DNA of 64,000 nucleotides from Anaerolineae bacterium (GCA_019637615.1 JAHBVJ010000017.1:121802-185801); one strand, 5' to 3'. Positions 9,031 to 18,248 are shown, numbered from the stretch's first letter. Program-made: numbers and translations. Notes: a model not told the origin generated them from the letters alone.

Positions 9031-10287
9031 ATGGCAGGTAGGGTGCGTGAGGCGGCTCCGACGGGGCTATCACGCGGGCTAGGCGCGTTTTTACGCCTTT
9101 ACCGTGGCAAAGTGCTGGTGCTGATTGCCCAAGACCTTGCCCATTGGTATGTGGGCGAGATCGCTGCCAGCGCCAACCAGATCGCCCAAGCCAACGGCTA
9201 CCACTTGATCAGCCTCGATTTTCATCGATCCGCCGAGCGCGAACATGAGCTGTTGACGGCGGTGAGCGAGGCGCAGGTCGAAGGCTACATCTTCTTGTGG
9301 GATTACTTCCCGCAGAATCTCCCGTTGTACCAACACCTTGCCGCCCATCACCCATGCATTCAGATCGGTGATCCCAAGCCGATCCCGAATCTGGATCACA
9401 TCACGGGCGACGACTACAGCGGTGGCATGTCCGCCATGCGCCATCTGCTGCATCTAGGCTATCAGCAGATCGGGCATATCACGCTGCGCACATCGCTGCA
9501 AGCCGTCAGGGAGCGCCGACAAGCCTTCGAAGACGCGCTGAAACAGGCCAATTTACGTGTCTGCGATAACTGGCTGCTGGAACTGTCGTACGGGTTTACG
9601 GAGGCCAGCCGCGCCGAACGGCTGCCGGAAATCCGCAAGTTCCTGTCGCAGCCAGAACTACCGCGCGCCTTTTTCGTGTGCGCCGATTGGCTGGCGGTCG
9701 AGGTGATCGAGTGCATTCAAGAACTCGGCCTGAGAATCCCGGAAGATATTGCCATCGTTGGCTATGATGACGCGCTGCCGTATGCGCTGACCAGTACGCC
9801 GCTGACCACTGTGCGGGTGGATTTGCAGCAGTTGGGGCGGTTAGCGGTCGAACGCTTGCTGTTCCGCATTCATAACGGGCCGCAAACGGAACCGTGTCAG
9901 CTTTGCGTGCCGCCGATGCTGGTGGTGAGGGCGTCCTCGGCGCAGATCACGCCGACGACCGAGCGATGGTCATTCGCCAAGCGTTACATTCAGGAGCATT
10001 TCCGCGAAGAATTGACCGCGCAGCAGGTCGCCAAGCTGTTAGGCTTCAATTCCAACTACTTCTCACATCAGTTCCGACAGGTATTCGGGCAGCGCTTCAC
10101 GGATTATGTTCATCAACTGCGCTTGGCCTATGCGAGCGAACTTTTGTTAACAACTGATTACACCATCAACCGCATCGCGGAGCTGGCTGGCTTCCAGAGT
10201 TTGAACCACTTTTACACCTTATTTAAGCGTCATTATCAGCTTTCTCCGCACCTCTACCGCAGCCAACATTTCGATAAGAAGACCTAA
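9031..10287 (+). CDS. XylR-like regulator: LacI-type sugar sensor fused to AraC helix-turn-helix
   Basis: The 418-residue protein has a periplasmic-binding-protein-like sensor at about 28-300 (DLAHWYVGEIA; GYQQIGHITL; PEDIAIVGYDDALPYALTSTPLTTV, as in LacI-family C-terminal domains) and a C-terminal AraC domain at about 310-415 with two helix-turn-helices (LTAQQVAKLLGFNSNYFSHQFR; INRIAELAGFQSLNHFYTLFK). It has no N-terminal LacI helix-turn-helix. E. coli XylR has the same domain order and binds xylose. AGGAG lies 11 nt before the ATG. Heading the sugar-transport locus suggests it senses the imported sugar and controls that locus; the ligand cannot be named. Confidence 0.85.
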   Translation: MAGRVREAAPTGLSRGLGAFLRLYRGKVLVLIAQDLAHWYVGEIAASANQIAQANGYHLISLDFHRSAEREHELLTAVSEAQVEGYIFLWDYFPQNLPLYQHLAAHHPCIQIGDPKPIPNLDHITGDDYSGGMSAMRHLLHLGYQQIGHITLRTSLQAVRERRQAFEDALKQANLRVCDNWLLELSYGFTEASRAERLPEIRKFLSQPELPRAFFVCADWLAVEVIECIQELGLRIPEDIAIVGYDDALPYALTSTPLTTVRVDLQQLGRLAVERLLFRIHNGPQTEPCQLCVPPMLVVRASSAQITPTTERWSFAKRYIQEHFREELTAQQVAKLLGFNSNYFSHQFRQVFGQRFTDYVHQLRLAYASELLLTTDYTINRIAELAGFQSLNHFYTLFKRHYQLSPHLYRSQHFDKKT

Positions 10288-10369
10288 CTTTTCTGAATTG
10301 TCATCCACTTCATCTATCCGTATTGTTAACAGTCAACAGATTTTGAATTTTTTAGAAATTTTGAAACTT

Positions 10370-11374
10370 ATGTCGTCAACGCGAGTAACCCAGACTCGGT
10401 TCAAAAATTGGCCTGCGGTAACACTGGAAAATGCCGTCACTAGCATGACGATCCTGCCTGAGATCGGCGGTAAGATCGCGTCGATCCAGCGCCGCGCGAA
10501 CGGGCATGAATTCCTGTGGCAAGATGATACCCGTCCGTACTGCCAACCACGCTATGGCGACGCCTTCGGCAATTACGACATCAGCGGCTTCGATGAATGC
10601 TTCCCCACCATCGGTGAATGCGCTTATCCCGAATATCCTTGGCAAGGCACGCCGATCCCCGATCATGGCGAATTGTGGTGCTTGCCGTGGCAGCATGAAC
10701 TGAGCGCGCAAAGCCTGTATCTGCATATGGTCGGCGTGCGCTTCCCGTATCACTTCGAAAAATGGATCACACTGGCGGAAGATTCCGGCGTATACAGCAT
10801 CCGCTACCGGATCACGAATCTATCGCCGTTCGCACTGAACTATATCTGGTCGGCGCATCCATTATTCGCGGCGCATGAAGGGATGCGCATCGTGTTGCCC
10901 GGTAATCCCGATGTGCGTTTCACCTTCGCGCTTGGTGAGCGGATCGCGGGGGAGGAACTGCAAAAATTCCGTTGGCCTTGGCTGCGTAATCCGGCGGGAG
11001 AGGCCGTAGATTACAGCCTGATCGGTTCAGCCGCGTTAGCCGCCAACGACAAGGTATACGCCGACGCCCCTGCCGAAGGATGGTGCGCACTCTACCATCC
11101 GCACGCGGGCGATTTCGTGGCGCTCCGCTTCTCGGCCGCGCAAATCCCCTATCTGGGCATCTGCATCGATCATGGCGGTTGGCCTTTTGAAGGCGTGGCG
11201 GGCTATTGGGTGGCGCTCGAACCTTGCACAGGCTATCCCGACAGGTTGGATCAGGCGGTGGCGCGGCACGCGTACATGACGCTGGCGGGGCACGGCAGCG
11301 TCGAATGGACACTCGGTATACAAGTGGGGCAAGCTGACTCGGCGGAAGCGGTCAGCAGCCTGATCGCGCAGTAA
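10370..11374 (+). CDS. Aldose 1-epimerase-like (galactose mutarotase superfamily) protein
   Basis: 334 residues from the ATG at 10370. The frame is open from 10298, but those 24 extra residues come from AT-rich sequence and look non-coding. Galactose-mutarotase-like beta-sandwich features: TILPEIGGKIASIQ, FLWQDD, GFDECFPTIGE, PIPDHGELWCLPW and an aromatic GGWPFEGVAGYWVALEPCTGYPD near the end. His and Glu residues at the expected stretches (DHGE; ALEPCTG) are compatible with anomer interconversion. Position between regulator and aldolase suggests it handles the imported sugar or its lactone; true substrate unknown. Confidence 0.7.
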   Translation: MSSTRVTQTRFKNWPAVTLENAVTSMTILPEIGGKIASIQRRANGHEFLWQDDTRPYCQPRYGDAFGNYDISGFDECFPTIGECAYPEYPWQGTPIPDHGELWCLPWQHELSAQSLYLHMVGVRFPYHFEKWITLAEDSGVYSIRYRITNLSPFALNYIWSAHPLFAAHEGMRIVLPGNPDVRFTFALGERIAGEELQKFRWPWLRNPAGEAVDYSLIGSAALAANDKVYADAPAEGWCALYHPHAGDFVALRFSAAQIPYLGICIDHGGWPFEGVAGYWVALEPCTGYPDRLDQAVARHAYMTLAGHGSVEWTLGIQVGQADSAEAVSSLIAQ

Positions 11375-11404
11375 TGTACAGCTTGCAATAGGGAGGGTTG
11401 AGTC

Positions 11405-12328
11405 ATGATTGGTGGAGTATTTTCGCCAACCGTCACAGCGATGTCCGACGATGGGGTCGATCTGGCAGCGACGGCACGCCATATGCGGCGCTTGGTCGAT
11501 TCCGGCGTACACGGCCTGTGCCCCGGTGGCAGCGGCGGGGAGTTCGTCGGCCTGACCTTCGAGGAGCGTCAGCAGATCATCGCGCTAGGCATCCAAGCTA
11601 GTAATGGGCGCATTCCCGTCTACGCGGGGACGGGCTGCTATTCGACGCGCGACACGATCAAGTTGAGCAAATGGGCGGCGGCAGAAGGCGCGGACGGCTT
11701 CATGGTGCTGGTGCCGTGGCTGATGCAGCCGTTGGAACAGGATGTTGCCGATCATTTCCGGCGGCTGCGCGAGGCGGTCGATAAGCCGATCATGATTTAT
11801 CACCCTGAAACGACGGGCGTCCGGCTGAGTCTGGACACGATGGCGCGCCTGATCGAAGAAGGCGTGTTCGCCGCCGCCAAAATCTCGCAGCGCGATCCGA
11901 GCCTTGCGCGTGATCTCAAGCGCGCGGTCGGGGATAAAGCCGCCATTTTCATCGGGCATGATACCAGCGCGTTCGAGGCGTTATGCGCGGGTGTGGATGG
12001 CTGGATTTCCGGTTCGCCCATCGTGTTTCCTAGTCTGACAGCGCGCATTTTCAACCTGATCCGCGCAGGGAGGCTGGAAGAAGCGCGTCAACTGTGGCTG
12101 CCACTGACCGATTTCGTGCGGCTGGAATTTGGCCCCTTCCCGCCGGAACTGCCGAGCGCGCATATCATCGCGGTGGTCAAGGCCGCTTTGATCATCCTCG
12201 GTGACGAGGTGGGCGATCCACTGGCACCGATTCAGCCACTGCGGGGCGCGGGCTTGGACTATCTACGGCGCATCGTGGAACCATTGGGACGCTTGGAAAA
12301 CACATACGCCCCGCAGCAAGCAAAATAA
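11405..12328 (+). CDS. DapA/N-acetylneuraminate lyase family aldolase
   Basis: The 307-residue (beta/alpha)8 class I aldolase has the family signature GGSGGEF (41-47), the conserved Tyr in IYHPETTG (Y132) and the Schiff-base Lys in AAAKIS (K159). Relatives split or form 2-keto-3-deoxy-sugar acids, sialic acid or dihydrodipicolinate. Placement in a sugar locus with an SDR and mutarotase argues for a 2-keto-3-deoxy sugar-acid aldolase rather than lysine synthesis. GGGAGG precedes the ATG. No sugar-acid dehydratase gene is visible in the locus, so the pathway would need one from elsewhere. Confidence 0.85.
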   Translation: MIGGVFSPTVTAMSDDGVDLAATARHMRRLVDSGVHGLCPGGSGGEFVGLTFEERQQIIALGIQASNGRIPVYAGTGCYSTRDTIKLSKWAAAEGADGFMVLVPWLMQPLEQDVADHFRRLREAVDKPIMIYHPETTGVRLSLDTMARLIEEGVFAAAKISQRDPSLARDLKRAVGDKAAIFIGHDTSAFEALCAGVDGWISGSPIVFPSLTARIFNLIRAGRLEEARQLWLPLTDFVRLEFGPFPPELPSAHIIAVVKAALIILGDEVGDPLAPIQPLRGAGLDYLRRIVEPLGRLENTYAPQQAK

Positions 12329-12381
12329 CCAACATAACACAGGGCGCGGGCGGCGATGAACATCAATAAAGGACACTGGGG

Positions 12382-13389
12382 ATGGATGTGACAACCAAGG
12401 CACTGGCAAAGCCAAGCACCGGACAGAATATCACGGCCTTTTTGCGTAGGCAGCTCGCGCGCCAAGAGGTCGCCATTCTGATCCCGCTGATTGCGCTGAT
12501 CGCGGTGTTTACGCTGCGCAATCCGGCGATGCTGAACCCGATCACGGTCACGTCGATCCTGCGCACGATGGCCTTCCCCGGCTTGATCGGCATGGGCATG
12601 GTGATGCTGATGATCACGGGCGAGATCGACCTCTCGACGGCGTCGGTGATGAGCTTGACGGCAGTGCTGGCGGCGGTGTTGATCCGCGATGTCGGACTGC
12701 CGGTATGGTTCGCCGTGGTGTGCTCGTTAGGCGTTGCCGTGCTGATCGGGCTGTTCAACGCGCTGCTGACGGTCAAAGTCGGTGTACACGCCATCCTCAC
12801 CACGCTCGGCGTCGGGTTCGCCGTGCGCGGCATCAGCTATTTGTTTTCCAACGGGCTGCCCATCTATCCCCTGCCCGAAGAAGTAGGCTTCCTCGGCTCG
12901 CTGCGCCCGCTAGGAACGTCCGTGGCGTTCGTCCTGATGTTGGGCGTGATGGTGGTCGTGCAGATCGCCTTGAACCAGACCCGCTTCGGCGCATCGCTGT
13001 TCGCCACCGGCTCGAATCGGTTGGCAGCGGATATTTGCGGGATCAACACGGGGCGCGTTAAGGCCATCTGCTTCGTGTTGACCAGTTTCCTCGCGGGCTG
13101 TTCCGGCCTGTTGTATATGAGCCAACTGCCGCTACCGTCAGGTGACCCGATCATCGGCAAGAACCTCGAACTGGACATCATCGGCGGCGTGATTCTGGGC
13201 GGCGTCAGCTTCTTCGGCGGGCGCGGCTCGGCAATCGGCACGCTGCTCGGCGTCTTGTTGATGCAGGTCGTGCGCACGGGCATGGTGGTGGCTCGCCTTG
13301 ACCCTTGGTGGCAAGTTCCGGCGTTGGGTGTGCTCATGGTCGCCGCCGCCTCGGTAGACGTGATCCGCCACAAACGCTATGAGCGATGA
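12382..13389 (+). CDS. RbsC-type sugar ABC transporter permease (first copy)
   Basis: The 335-residue protein has 8-10 membrane segments and family hallmarks: MGMVMLMITGEIDLSTASVMSL near the N-terminus, LLTVKVGVHAILTTLGVGF, ATGSNRLAADICGINT and IIGGVILGGVSFFGGRGSAIGTLLGVLL. It would form the membrane channel with the binding protein at 13669 and the ATPase at 14833. A second, divergent permease lies at 17035, so the two may form a heterodimer or serve different sugars. Confidence 0.9.
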   Translation: MDVTTKALAKPSTGQNITAFLRRQLARQEVAILIPLIALIAVFTLRNPAMLNPITVTSILRTMAFPGLIGMGMVMLMITGEIDLSTASVMSLTAVLAAVLIRDVGLPVWFAVVCSLGVAVLIGLFNALLTVKVGVHAILTTLGVGFAVRGISYLFSNGLPIYPLPEEVGFLGSLRPLGTSVAFVLMLGVMVVVQIALNQTRFGASLFATGSNRLAADICGINTGRVKAICFVLTSFLAGCSGLLYMSQLPLPSGDPIIGKNLELDIIGGVILGGVSFFGGRGSAIGTLLGVLLMQVVRTGMVVARLDPWWQVPALGVLMVAAASVDVIRHKRYER

Positions 13390-13397
13390 GCTTGGCA

Positions 13398-13424
13398 CGC
13401 TGATGACGTTCCGTTGTATCAGCG
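13398..13424 (+). promoter_or_regulatory. Hairpin in the permease to binding-protein gap
   Basis: CGCTGAT / ATCAGCG with a 13-nt loop, just after the permease stop, in a 279-bp gap that otherwise holds no gene. There is no U-tract. Hairpins around binding-protein genes often adjust their mRNA level relative to the permease. Confidence 0.4.
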
Positions 13425-13668
13425 TTGTGCTTCGTGGGGGAAAGTCACCTCCTCAAGCTGCCAGATCATGATTAGTATTCCGGCTCCCGTCTTTGCGAAC
13501 AGACAGGTCAGCCAGAATAGAAAGGAGGCTCGCCCATCGATGCAACGGCGAACGAATCAATCCATGATGGCTTCATTCTTACCGTGATTCGTCGCCTGTA
13601 AATATGTAGTTCAGGCCGCTACACGAGAGACGGCACCGAACCTTTAAAATTATCTAAAGGAGTTTGCA

Positions 13669-14688
13669 ATGTCCCGTAAGTTGTTCTTCAAGATGCGTTC
13701 CGCGTCTCGCATAATCTTTACGGTTTTGTTCATCCTCATGCTGACGGGGTTGGCTCAACCCGCACACGCACAAGACAAGGTGATGGGCAAGTTCTACTGG
13801 GTGCAAAACACCGCATGGCATCCCGTCCACCAGTTGACGCAACTTAGTTTCCTCGCGGGTTGCGAAGAACTCAAGCTCGACTGCGCGCTGGCGACGACTG
13901 ATGACACCTCGTTGGAAGCCTTGGTCGCTGTAGCCGAGCAAACGGTTGCGCGTGATGATGCCAAGGGTCTAGCGATGTGGGCGGGCGGTCTACCCGTCTT
14001 CAAGCCGATCATCGAAAAGGCCAAAGAAAAGGGTATCCCCGTCGTACTGCCACACTTCCCCGTGCCAGAAGGCACCTTCGCGGATAACGCTGTCCAGATC
14101 GCCGCTGACACGGAAAAGTATCCTGATCCCGTGGCAAAGGCCATGTGCGATGCGCTGCAAGGCCAGAAGGGCACCGTAGCGATCACCGAGAATAACCACA
14201 ACGCCACCGAAGATACCGTTGCCAAGGTCTTCGCGGAGAGCATGAAGAAGTACTGCCCCGACCTGACGATCCTTGAGCCGGAACTGGAAGGCCCAGAGCC
14301 GACCAAGGCCATCGCGGTCGCCGTTGCCATTATGCAAGCCAACCCCGACATCGTTGCGGCGTTCTCCACCACCGGTGGCGGCCCGACGACATGGGCAGGC
14401 GCGCAAAAGGAAACCGGCAAGCAGATCGTCGCCGTTGGCATGGACTACACACGTGTAAATCTCGACCTCGTCAAGGATGGTCAGATGTTTGGCATCGTCG
14501 CGCAGCCGCTGTACGATGAGTGCAAGGGCGCTGCCGACCTGCTGTACAAAATGGCGAACGGCGAGAAGGTCGATTACTGGACGGTGTTGGATGCGCCGCT
14601 GGTAACGAAGGAAAATATCGATGATTATTACAAGATCCTCGATAATTTCGAGCCGAAGATGCGCCCGACGCCAACCGCAGCGCCGTAA
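13669..14688 (+). CDS. RbsB-type sugar ABC transporter substrate-binding protein
   Basis: The 339-residue protein has a signal peptide (about 1-34, cut after AHA) and no lipobox. The mature part is a type I periplasmic-binding fold: FYWVQNTAWHPVHQLTQLSFLAGCEEL, then AMWAGGLPVFKPIIEKAKEKGIPVVLP, GTVAITENNHNATEDTVAKVF, AAFSTTGGGPTTWAGA and VAVGMDYTRVNLDLV. AAAGGAG sits well before the ATG. It captures the sugar outside the cell and delivers it to the permeases on either side. In a single-membrane cell it would need a partner or wall retention, having no lipid anchor. Confidence 0.9.
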   Translation: MSRKLFFKMRSASRIIFTVLFILMLTGLAQPAHAQDKVMGKFYWVQNTAWHPVHQLTQLSFLAGCEELKLDCALATTDDTSLEALVAVAEQTVARDDAKGLAMWAGGLPVFKPIIEKAKEKGIPVVLPHFPVPEGTFADNAVQIAADTEKYPDPVAKAMCDALQGQKGTVAITENNHNATEDTVAKVFAESMKKYCPDLTILEPELEGPEPTKAIAVAVAIMQANPDIVAAFSTTGGGPTTWAGAQKETGKQIVAVGMDYTRVNLDLVKDGQMFGIVAQPLYDECKGAADLLYKMANGEKVDYWTVLDAPLVTKENIDDYYKILDNFEPKMRPTPTAAP

Positions 14689-14748
14689 GCATCTTGTGGG
14701 GGCGTAGTCTCAATCGGAAACTGCGCCTGACATCGTGAGAGAGGTTTT

Positions 14749-14776
14749 GGTGGAATGGCTTACGGGTCGTTCCACC
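14749..14776 (+). promoter_or_regulatory. Hairpin between binding-protein and ATPase genes
   Basis: GGTGGAA / TTCCACC with a 14-nt loop in the 144-bp gap. No U-tract follows, so it is more likely an mRNA-stabilising or attenuating element than a full terminator. Confidence 0.4.
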
Positions 14777-14832
14777 GTAACTTATTAAGAGTCATCGCAC
14801 TGCACGATCTGTTTTTGAAGGAATGATCCGTT

Positions 14833-15630
14833 ATGGTCGCAACCTTGAGCGCCGAGAAGAGTCAGTCTGCCGCTCCCGCCACCGCCCCGATCTTGGAGGC
14901 GAAAGGCATCTCCAAGGCGTTCGGTCACGTACAGGCGCTGGATCGGGTAGATTTTGAGCTGTATCCTGCCGAAGTGGTGGCGCTGATCGGGGACAACGGG
15001 GCGGGTAAATCCACGCTGGTGAAAATCCTCTCCGGCGTGTACCACAAAGATTCAGGGCAAGTCTATATTGAAGGCACTCCTGTAGAATTTCACAGCCCCG
15101 TAGACGCTCAGAAATTAGCGGGCATTTCGACCGTGTATCAGGATTTGGCGTTGGTAGACGTGCGCGACGTGGCCTCGAATATTTACTTGAACATCGAACC
15201 CACATGGCTCGGCCTTTTCATCAATTTCCGCAAGCTGTACGCCGACGCTGCCGAAGTACTCAGTCGTCTGCGCATTGATCTGCCCTCGCTCAAAGTGAAT
15301 GTAGGCGAACTTTCCGGCGGTCAGCGGCAGGCCGTCGCCATTGCCCGCGCCTTGGCACGTGGTCAGCGCTTCTTCCTGCTGGACGAACCAACCGCCGCGC
15401 TCGGCGTGGAACAGCAGGGCAAGGTCAACCAATTGATTTCCGACCTGAAGCGGCACGGCAGCACCGTGGTGGTGATTAGCCACAATCTGGAGCACGTATT
15501 TGAAGTGGCGGATCGCTTAATCGTGCTGCGGCGTGGTCGCCGCGTGGGGACGCGCAAGAAATCCGAGACGACCAAAGAAGAGATAGTAGGTCTGATCACG
15601 GGCGCAATCAAAGGCGACGCTGTCGAATAA
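14833..15630 (+). CDS. Sugar ABC transporter ATP-binding protein, single NBD
   Basis: The 265-residue protein has Walker A GDNGAGKST (53-61), signature LSGGQRQAVAIARAL, Walker B FFLLDEPTAAL and the H-loop VVVISHNLEHV. It resembles RbsA/XylG but has one nucleotide-binding domain where classical RbsA has two fused, so it must work as a homodimer. AAGGA precedes the ATG. It is the only ATPase in this locus and presumably powers both permeases. Confidence 0.9.
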   Translation: MVATLSAEKSQSAAPATAPILEAKGISKAFGHVQALDRVDFELYPAEVVALIGDNGAGKSTLVKILSGVYHKDSGQVYIEGTPVEFHSPVDAQKLAGISTVYQDLALVDVRDVASNIYLNIEPTWLGLFINFRKLYADAAEVLSRLRIDLPSLKVNVGELSGGQRQAVAIARALARGQRFFLLDEPTAALGVEQQGKVNQLISDLKRHGSTVVVISHNLEHVFEVADRLIVLRRGRRVGTRKKSETTKEEIVGLITGAIKGDAVE

Positions 15631-15665
15631 AACCAGACACAGACACGATCCGAGAGGGTGCCAAC

Positions 15666-16058
15666 ATGGTTAGTAAGATGATAAGCAACTGGCGTCATGC
15701 CCGACTAGCGCGGTGGAAAACGATGGGCTTGATCGTCGCGCTGCTGGTGTTCGCCGCGACACTCGTCTCGTGCGCCACCGAAGCGCCGCCCATCCCCACC
15801 AAAGAGATCGTCGGCAAGTGGGTGAACGAGGGCGGTGGCTGGATCGAGTTTTACGCCAACGGCACAGGCTACGTCCCCGGCGTCGAAGGCGAGATCGCCG
15901 CCACGAGCTTCAGTTACTCGTTCACCGACTATGCACACATGATGATCACGATCAGCGGGCAGTTGAGCACGATGGTAGAGATCAGGGTACAGGGCGACAA
16001 GATGACGTGGGCGAGCCAGACGAATAACGTAAAGTTTGAATATACGAGAGCCAAATAG
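15666..16058 (+). CDS. Small lipoprotein of the sugar locus
   Basis: The 130-residue protein has an N-terminal hydrophobic segment and lipobox LVSC (lipidated Cys36). The mature part is a small beta-rich domain (GKWVNEGGGWIEFYANGTGYVPG; MVEIRVQGDKMTWASQ) resembling lipocalin-like or META-like small domains. It starts 35 bp after the ATPase and precedes the SDR gene on the same strand. It might bind ligand or help the binding protein at the membrane; function unknown. Confidence 0.7.
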   Translation: MVSKMISNWRHARLARWKTMGLIVALLVFAATLVSCATEAPPIPTKEIVGKWVNEGGGWIEFYANGTGYVPGVEGEIAATSFSYSFTDYAHMMITISGQLSTMVEIRVQGDKMTWASQTNNVKFEYTRAK

Positions 16059-16133
16059 AGCAGCTAATTCAACAAAATTACCCATTCTCAATAACGTGAG
16101 TCGGGGTTTTAGGTCGAGGCACATCAAGGAGCG

Positions 16134-16985
16134 ATGATGACGGGTTATAACCCTTATAGCTTGGAAGGCAAATGCGTGCTGGTGACGGGCGCAGGCACGG
16201 GCATCGGTCAGGGGGTGGCGCTGGAACTGGGCAAGCAAGGCGCGGATGTGGTGTTATCGTACAGCAGCAGTGCCAAAGGAGCGCTGGAAGCTGTCGAGCA
16301 GATCAAGGCGATGGGACGGCGCGCGACGGCGGTTCAGGCCGATTTGGGCAAGGTAGCTGACTGTCAGCGCGTGGTCGATGAGGCCGTCGCTTTCCTCGGC
16401 GGGCTGGATGGGTTGGTCAACAATGCAGGGCTGACGCTCACGCTGGATTTCCAGAACGTGACGGAAGACGATTTCAACCGCATTTACTTCCTGAACATTC
16501 GTGGACAGTTTTTCACCTCGCAGCGGGCGGTGCATTATATGCTGGAACGTGGCAAAGTCCGTCAGCAGCAGGGACTCGCGTGGGCGGGCGGCAGCATCGT
16601 CAATGTCTCGTCGGTGCATGGCTTCGTCGGCTGTCCGGGACATTCCGTGTATGCGGGCACCAAGGGCGCGATCAACGCCTTCAGCCGCGAATTGGCGGTG
16701 GAATTATGCCCTGCGCACATCCGCGTGAATGTATTGGCTCCCGGCACCATCGAAGTGCCGAGCTACTTTGCTGGCGGCTCGGATTACACGCGCGAACAGG
16801 GCAACAGCATCGTCCCGTGGGGGCGCGTCGGGCTGCCACAAGACTGCGGCTACATCGCAGCCTACCTGCTTTCGGACGCTGCCGAATTCATGACGGGGCA
16901 AGTCCTGTACTTTGACGGCGGCTTGACCGCCAAAATGGCACTGCCGATTCAACCCGCCAGCGGCGAACGCCACGCCAACGGGTAG
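16134..16985 (+). CDS. Short-chain dehydrogenase/reductase
   Basis: 283 residues, classical SDR. Cofactor motif TGAGTGIG (18-25), NNAG (96-99), catalytic Ser (159/160), Tyr173 and Lys177 in HSVYAGTKGAIN. No acidic residue is obvious at the end of strand 2 (LSYSSS), which leans towards NADP(H). In this locus a sugar or sugar-acid oxidation (gluconate 5-dehydrogenase-like or KDG dehydrogenase-like) is likely. AAGGAG precedes the ATG. Confidence 0.85.
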   Translation: MMTGYNPYSLEGKCVLVTGAGTGIGQGVALELGKQGADVVLSYSSSAKGALEAVEQIKAMGRRATAVQADLGKVADCQRVVDEAVAFLGGLDGLVNNAGLTLTLDFQNVTEDDFNRIYFLNIRGQFFTSQRAVHYMLERGKVRQQQGLAWAGGSIVNVSSVHGFVGCPGHSVYAGTKGAINAFSRELAVELCPAHIRVNVLAPGTIEVPSYFAGGSDYTREQGNSIVPWGRVGLPQDCGYIAAYLLSDAAEFMTGQVLYFDGGLTAKMALPIQPASGERHANG

Positions 16986-17034
16986 CGCCGACAGATGACG
17001 AACAACGTAGGGATCGACTCAAAAGGGAGCTGTC

Positions 17035-18045
17035 ATGGAAGCCAGTAAAGCAATTACACCACCAGTTCCGGCTGCGCAGTCCTTGCGGAAGGTTGGTCGC
17101 CGTCTGCTGAATATGCCGGAATTAGGGGTGAGCGCCGCACTCATCCTGTGTTTTGTGGTGTTCGCAGCGGCGGATAAGAGCATGGCGACGCCACAGGGCT
17201 TGGTGCTGCTGTTCACGCAAGTGACGTATATGGGCTTTGCAGCAATCGGCATGTGCTGCTTGATGCTGGCGGGCGAGATCGACCTTTCGACGGGTTCGGT
17301 AGCGGGGCTGGCGGCAGCAGTCGCCGCCACATTGATCGCCAATCAAGGTTGGCCTGAGTGGGCAGGGCTGACGGCTGCCATCGTCGCGGCGGTGCTGGCG
17401 GGGCTGCTCAACAGCGTGGTCGTGCTCAAAATCGGCGTACCGTCGTTTTTCGGGACGTTGGGTACCCATTTCGTGATTCTGGGCGTCATGCAGGCCATCT
17501 TACGCGGCAACTGGATCATGGTGGAAGGCAAAGTCCCGTTTCTCACGCAGTTAGCCTCGCCTAGCCCGTTCTGGGGCGTGCCGTGGACGTTCGTGATCTT
17601 GGTGGTGCTGGTCGTGGTGGGCGATTTTCTGCTGCGGCGCTCGCGGCTTGGCCCGATTCTGTCTGCGACGGGCGCGAACCGCCGCGCTGCCGACATCGCA
17701 GGCATCAACACCACGCTCGTCAAAACGCTGTGCTTTGTGTTGGTCAGCGTATGTTCGGCAATCGGCGGGCTGCTGGTCATGAACGCCGCGATCACCGCCG
17801 ATCCGCAGATCGGGGATAGCTGGCAGTTGTGGGTACTCGCCATCGCGGTGATCGGCGGCAGCAGTTTCAGCGGCGGGCTAGGCTCGATCTCCGGCGCGTT
17901 CCTCGGCGCGCTGCTGATTCAGGTGATCAAGCTCGGCCTCGGTGCCGCGCAGATCAAGACCAACGCGCAAGGCGTGGTCGTCGGCGCGATCCTGATCGTT
18001 TCCGCCATTCTGGATGTCTTGCGCCGCCGCGTCAAGAAATATTGA
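17035..18045 (+). CDS. RbsC-type sugar ABC transporter permease (second copy)
   Basis: 336 residues, same family as the permease at 12382 but clearly divergent: AIGMCCLMLAGEIDLSTGSVAGLAA, VPSFFGTLGTHFVILGVMQA, ATGANRRAADIAGINTTLVK and VIGGSSFSGGLGSISGAFLGALLIQ. It ends the locus, just before a hairpin. No second ATPase or binding protein accompanies it. AAGGGAG precedes the ATG. Confidence 0.9.
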   Translation: MEASKAITPPVPAAQSLRKVGRRLLNMPELGVSAALILCFVVFAAADKSMATPQGLVLLFTQVTYMGFAAIGMCCLMLAGEIDLSTGSVAGLAAAVAATLIANQGWPEWAGLTAAIVAAVLAGLLNSVVVLKIGVPSFFGTLGTHFVILGVMQAILRGNWIMVEGKVPFLTQLASPSPFWGVPWTFVILVVLVVVGDFLLRRSRLGPILSATGANRRAADIAGINTTLVKTLCFVLVSVCSAIGGLLVMNAAITADPQIGDSWQLWVLAIAVIGGSSFSGGLGSISGAFLGALLIQVIKLGLGAAQIKTNAQGVVVGAILIVSAILDVLRRRVKKY

Positions 18046-18117
18046 GTGCGGGTAACGAGCAGCGACGCGTTTTGTCCCCCGGCTAGCCACATCCCAAACG
18101 CATAACAGGCCAACGAT

Positions 18118-18161
18118 AAGCTGTCTCAGCGTGAGCACAAAACGACGCGCTGAGGCAGCTT
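18118..18161. terminator. Probable terminator after the sugar locus
   Basis: Stem AAGCTGTCTCAGCG / CGCTGAGGCAGCTT, 14 pairs with one wobble, loop of about 16 nt. The tail is only weakly U-rich, so the call is moderate. Confidence 0.5.
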
Positions 18162-18220
18162 GCTTGTGTAAGAAATGCATCAACATTTCGTGAATCTTGG
18201 GAATTTCGCACAGACAGGTA

Positions 18221-18248
18221 TTTACTTCATAGAATAATCAACTATACT
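18221..18248 (+). promoter_or_regulatory. Promoter of the marR-ABC operon
   Basis: TTTACT, a 16-bp spacer, then TATACT. The -10 abuts the palindrome beginning at 18248, so a bound regulator would cover the start site. Confidence 0.6.
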
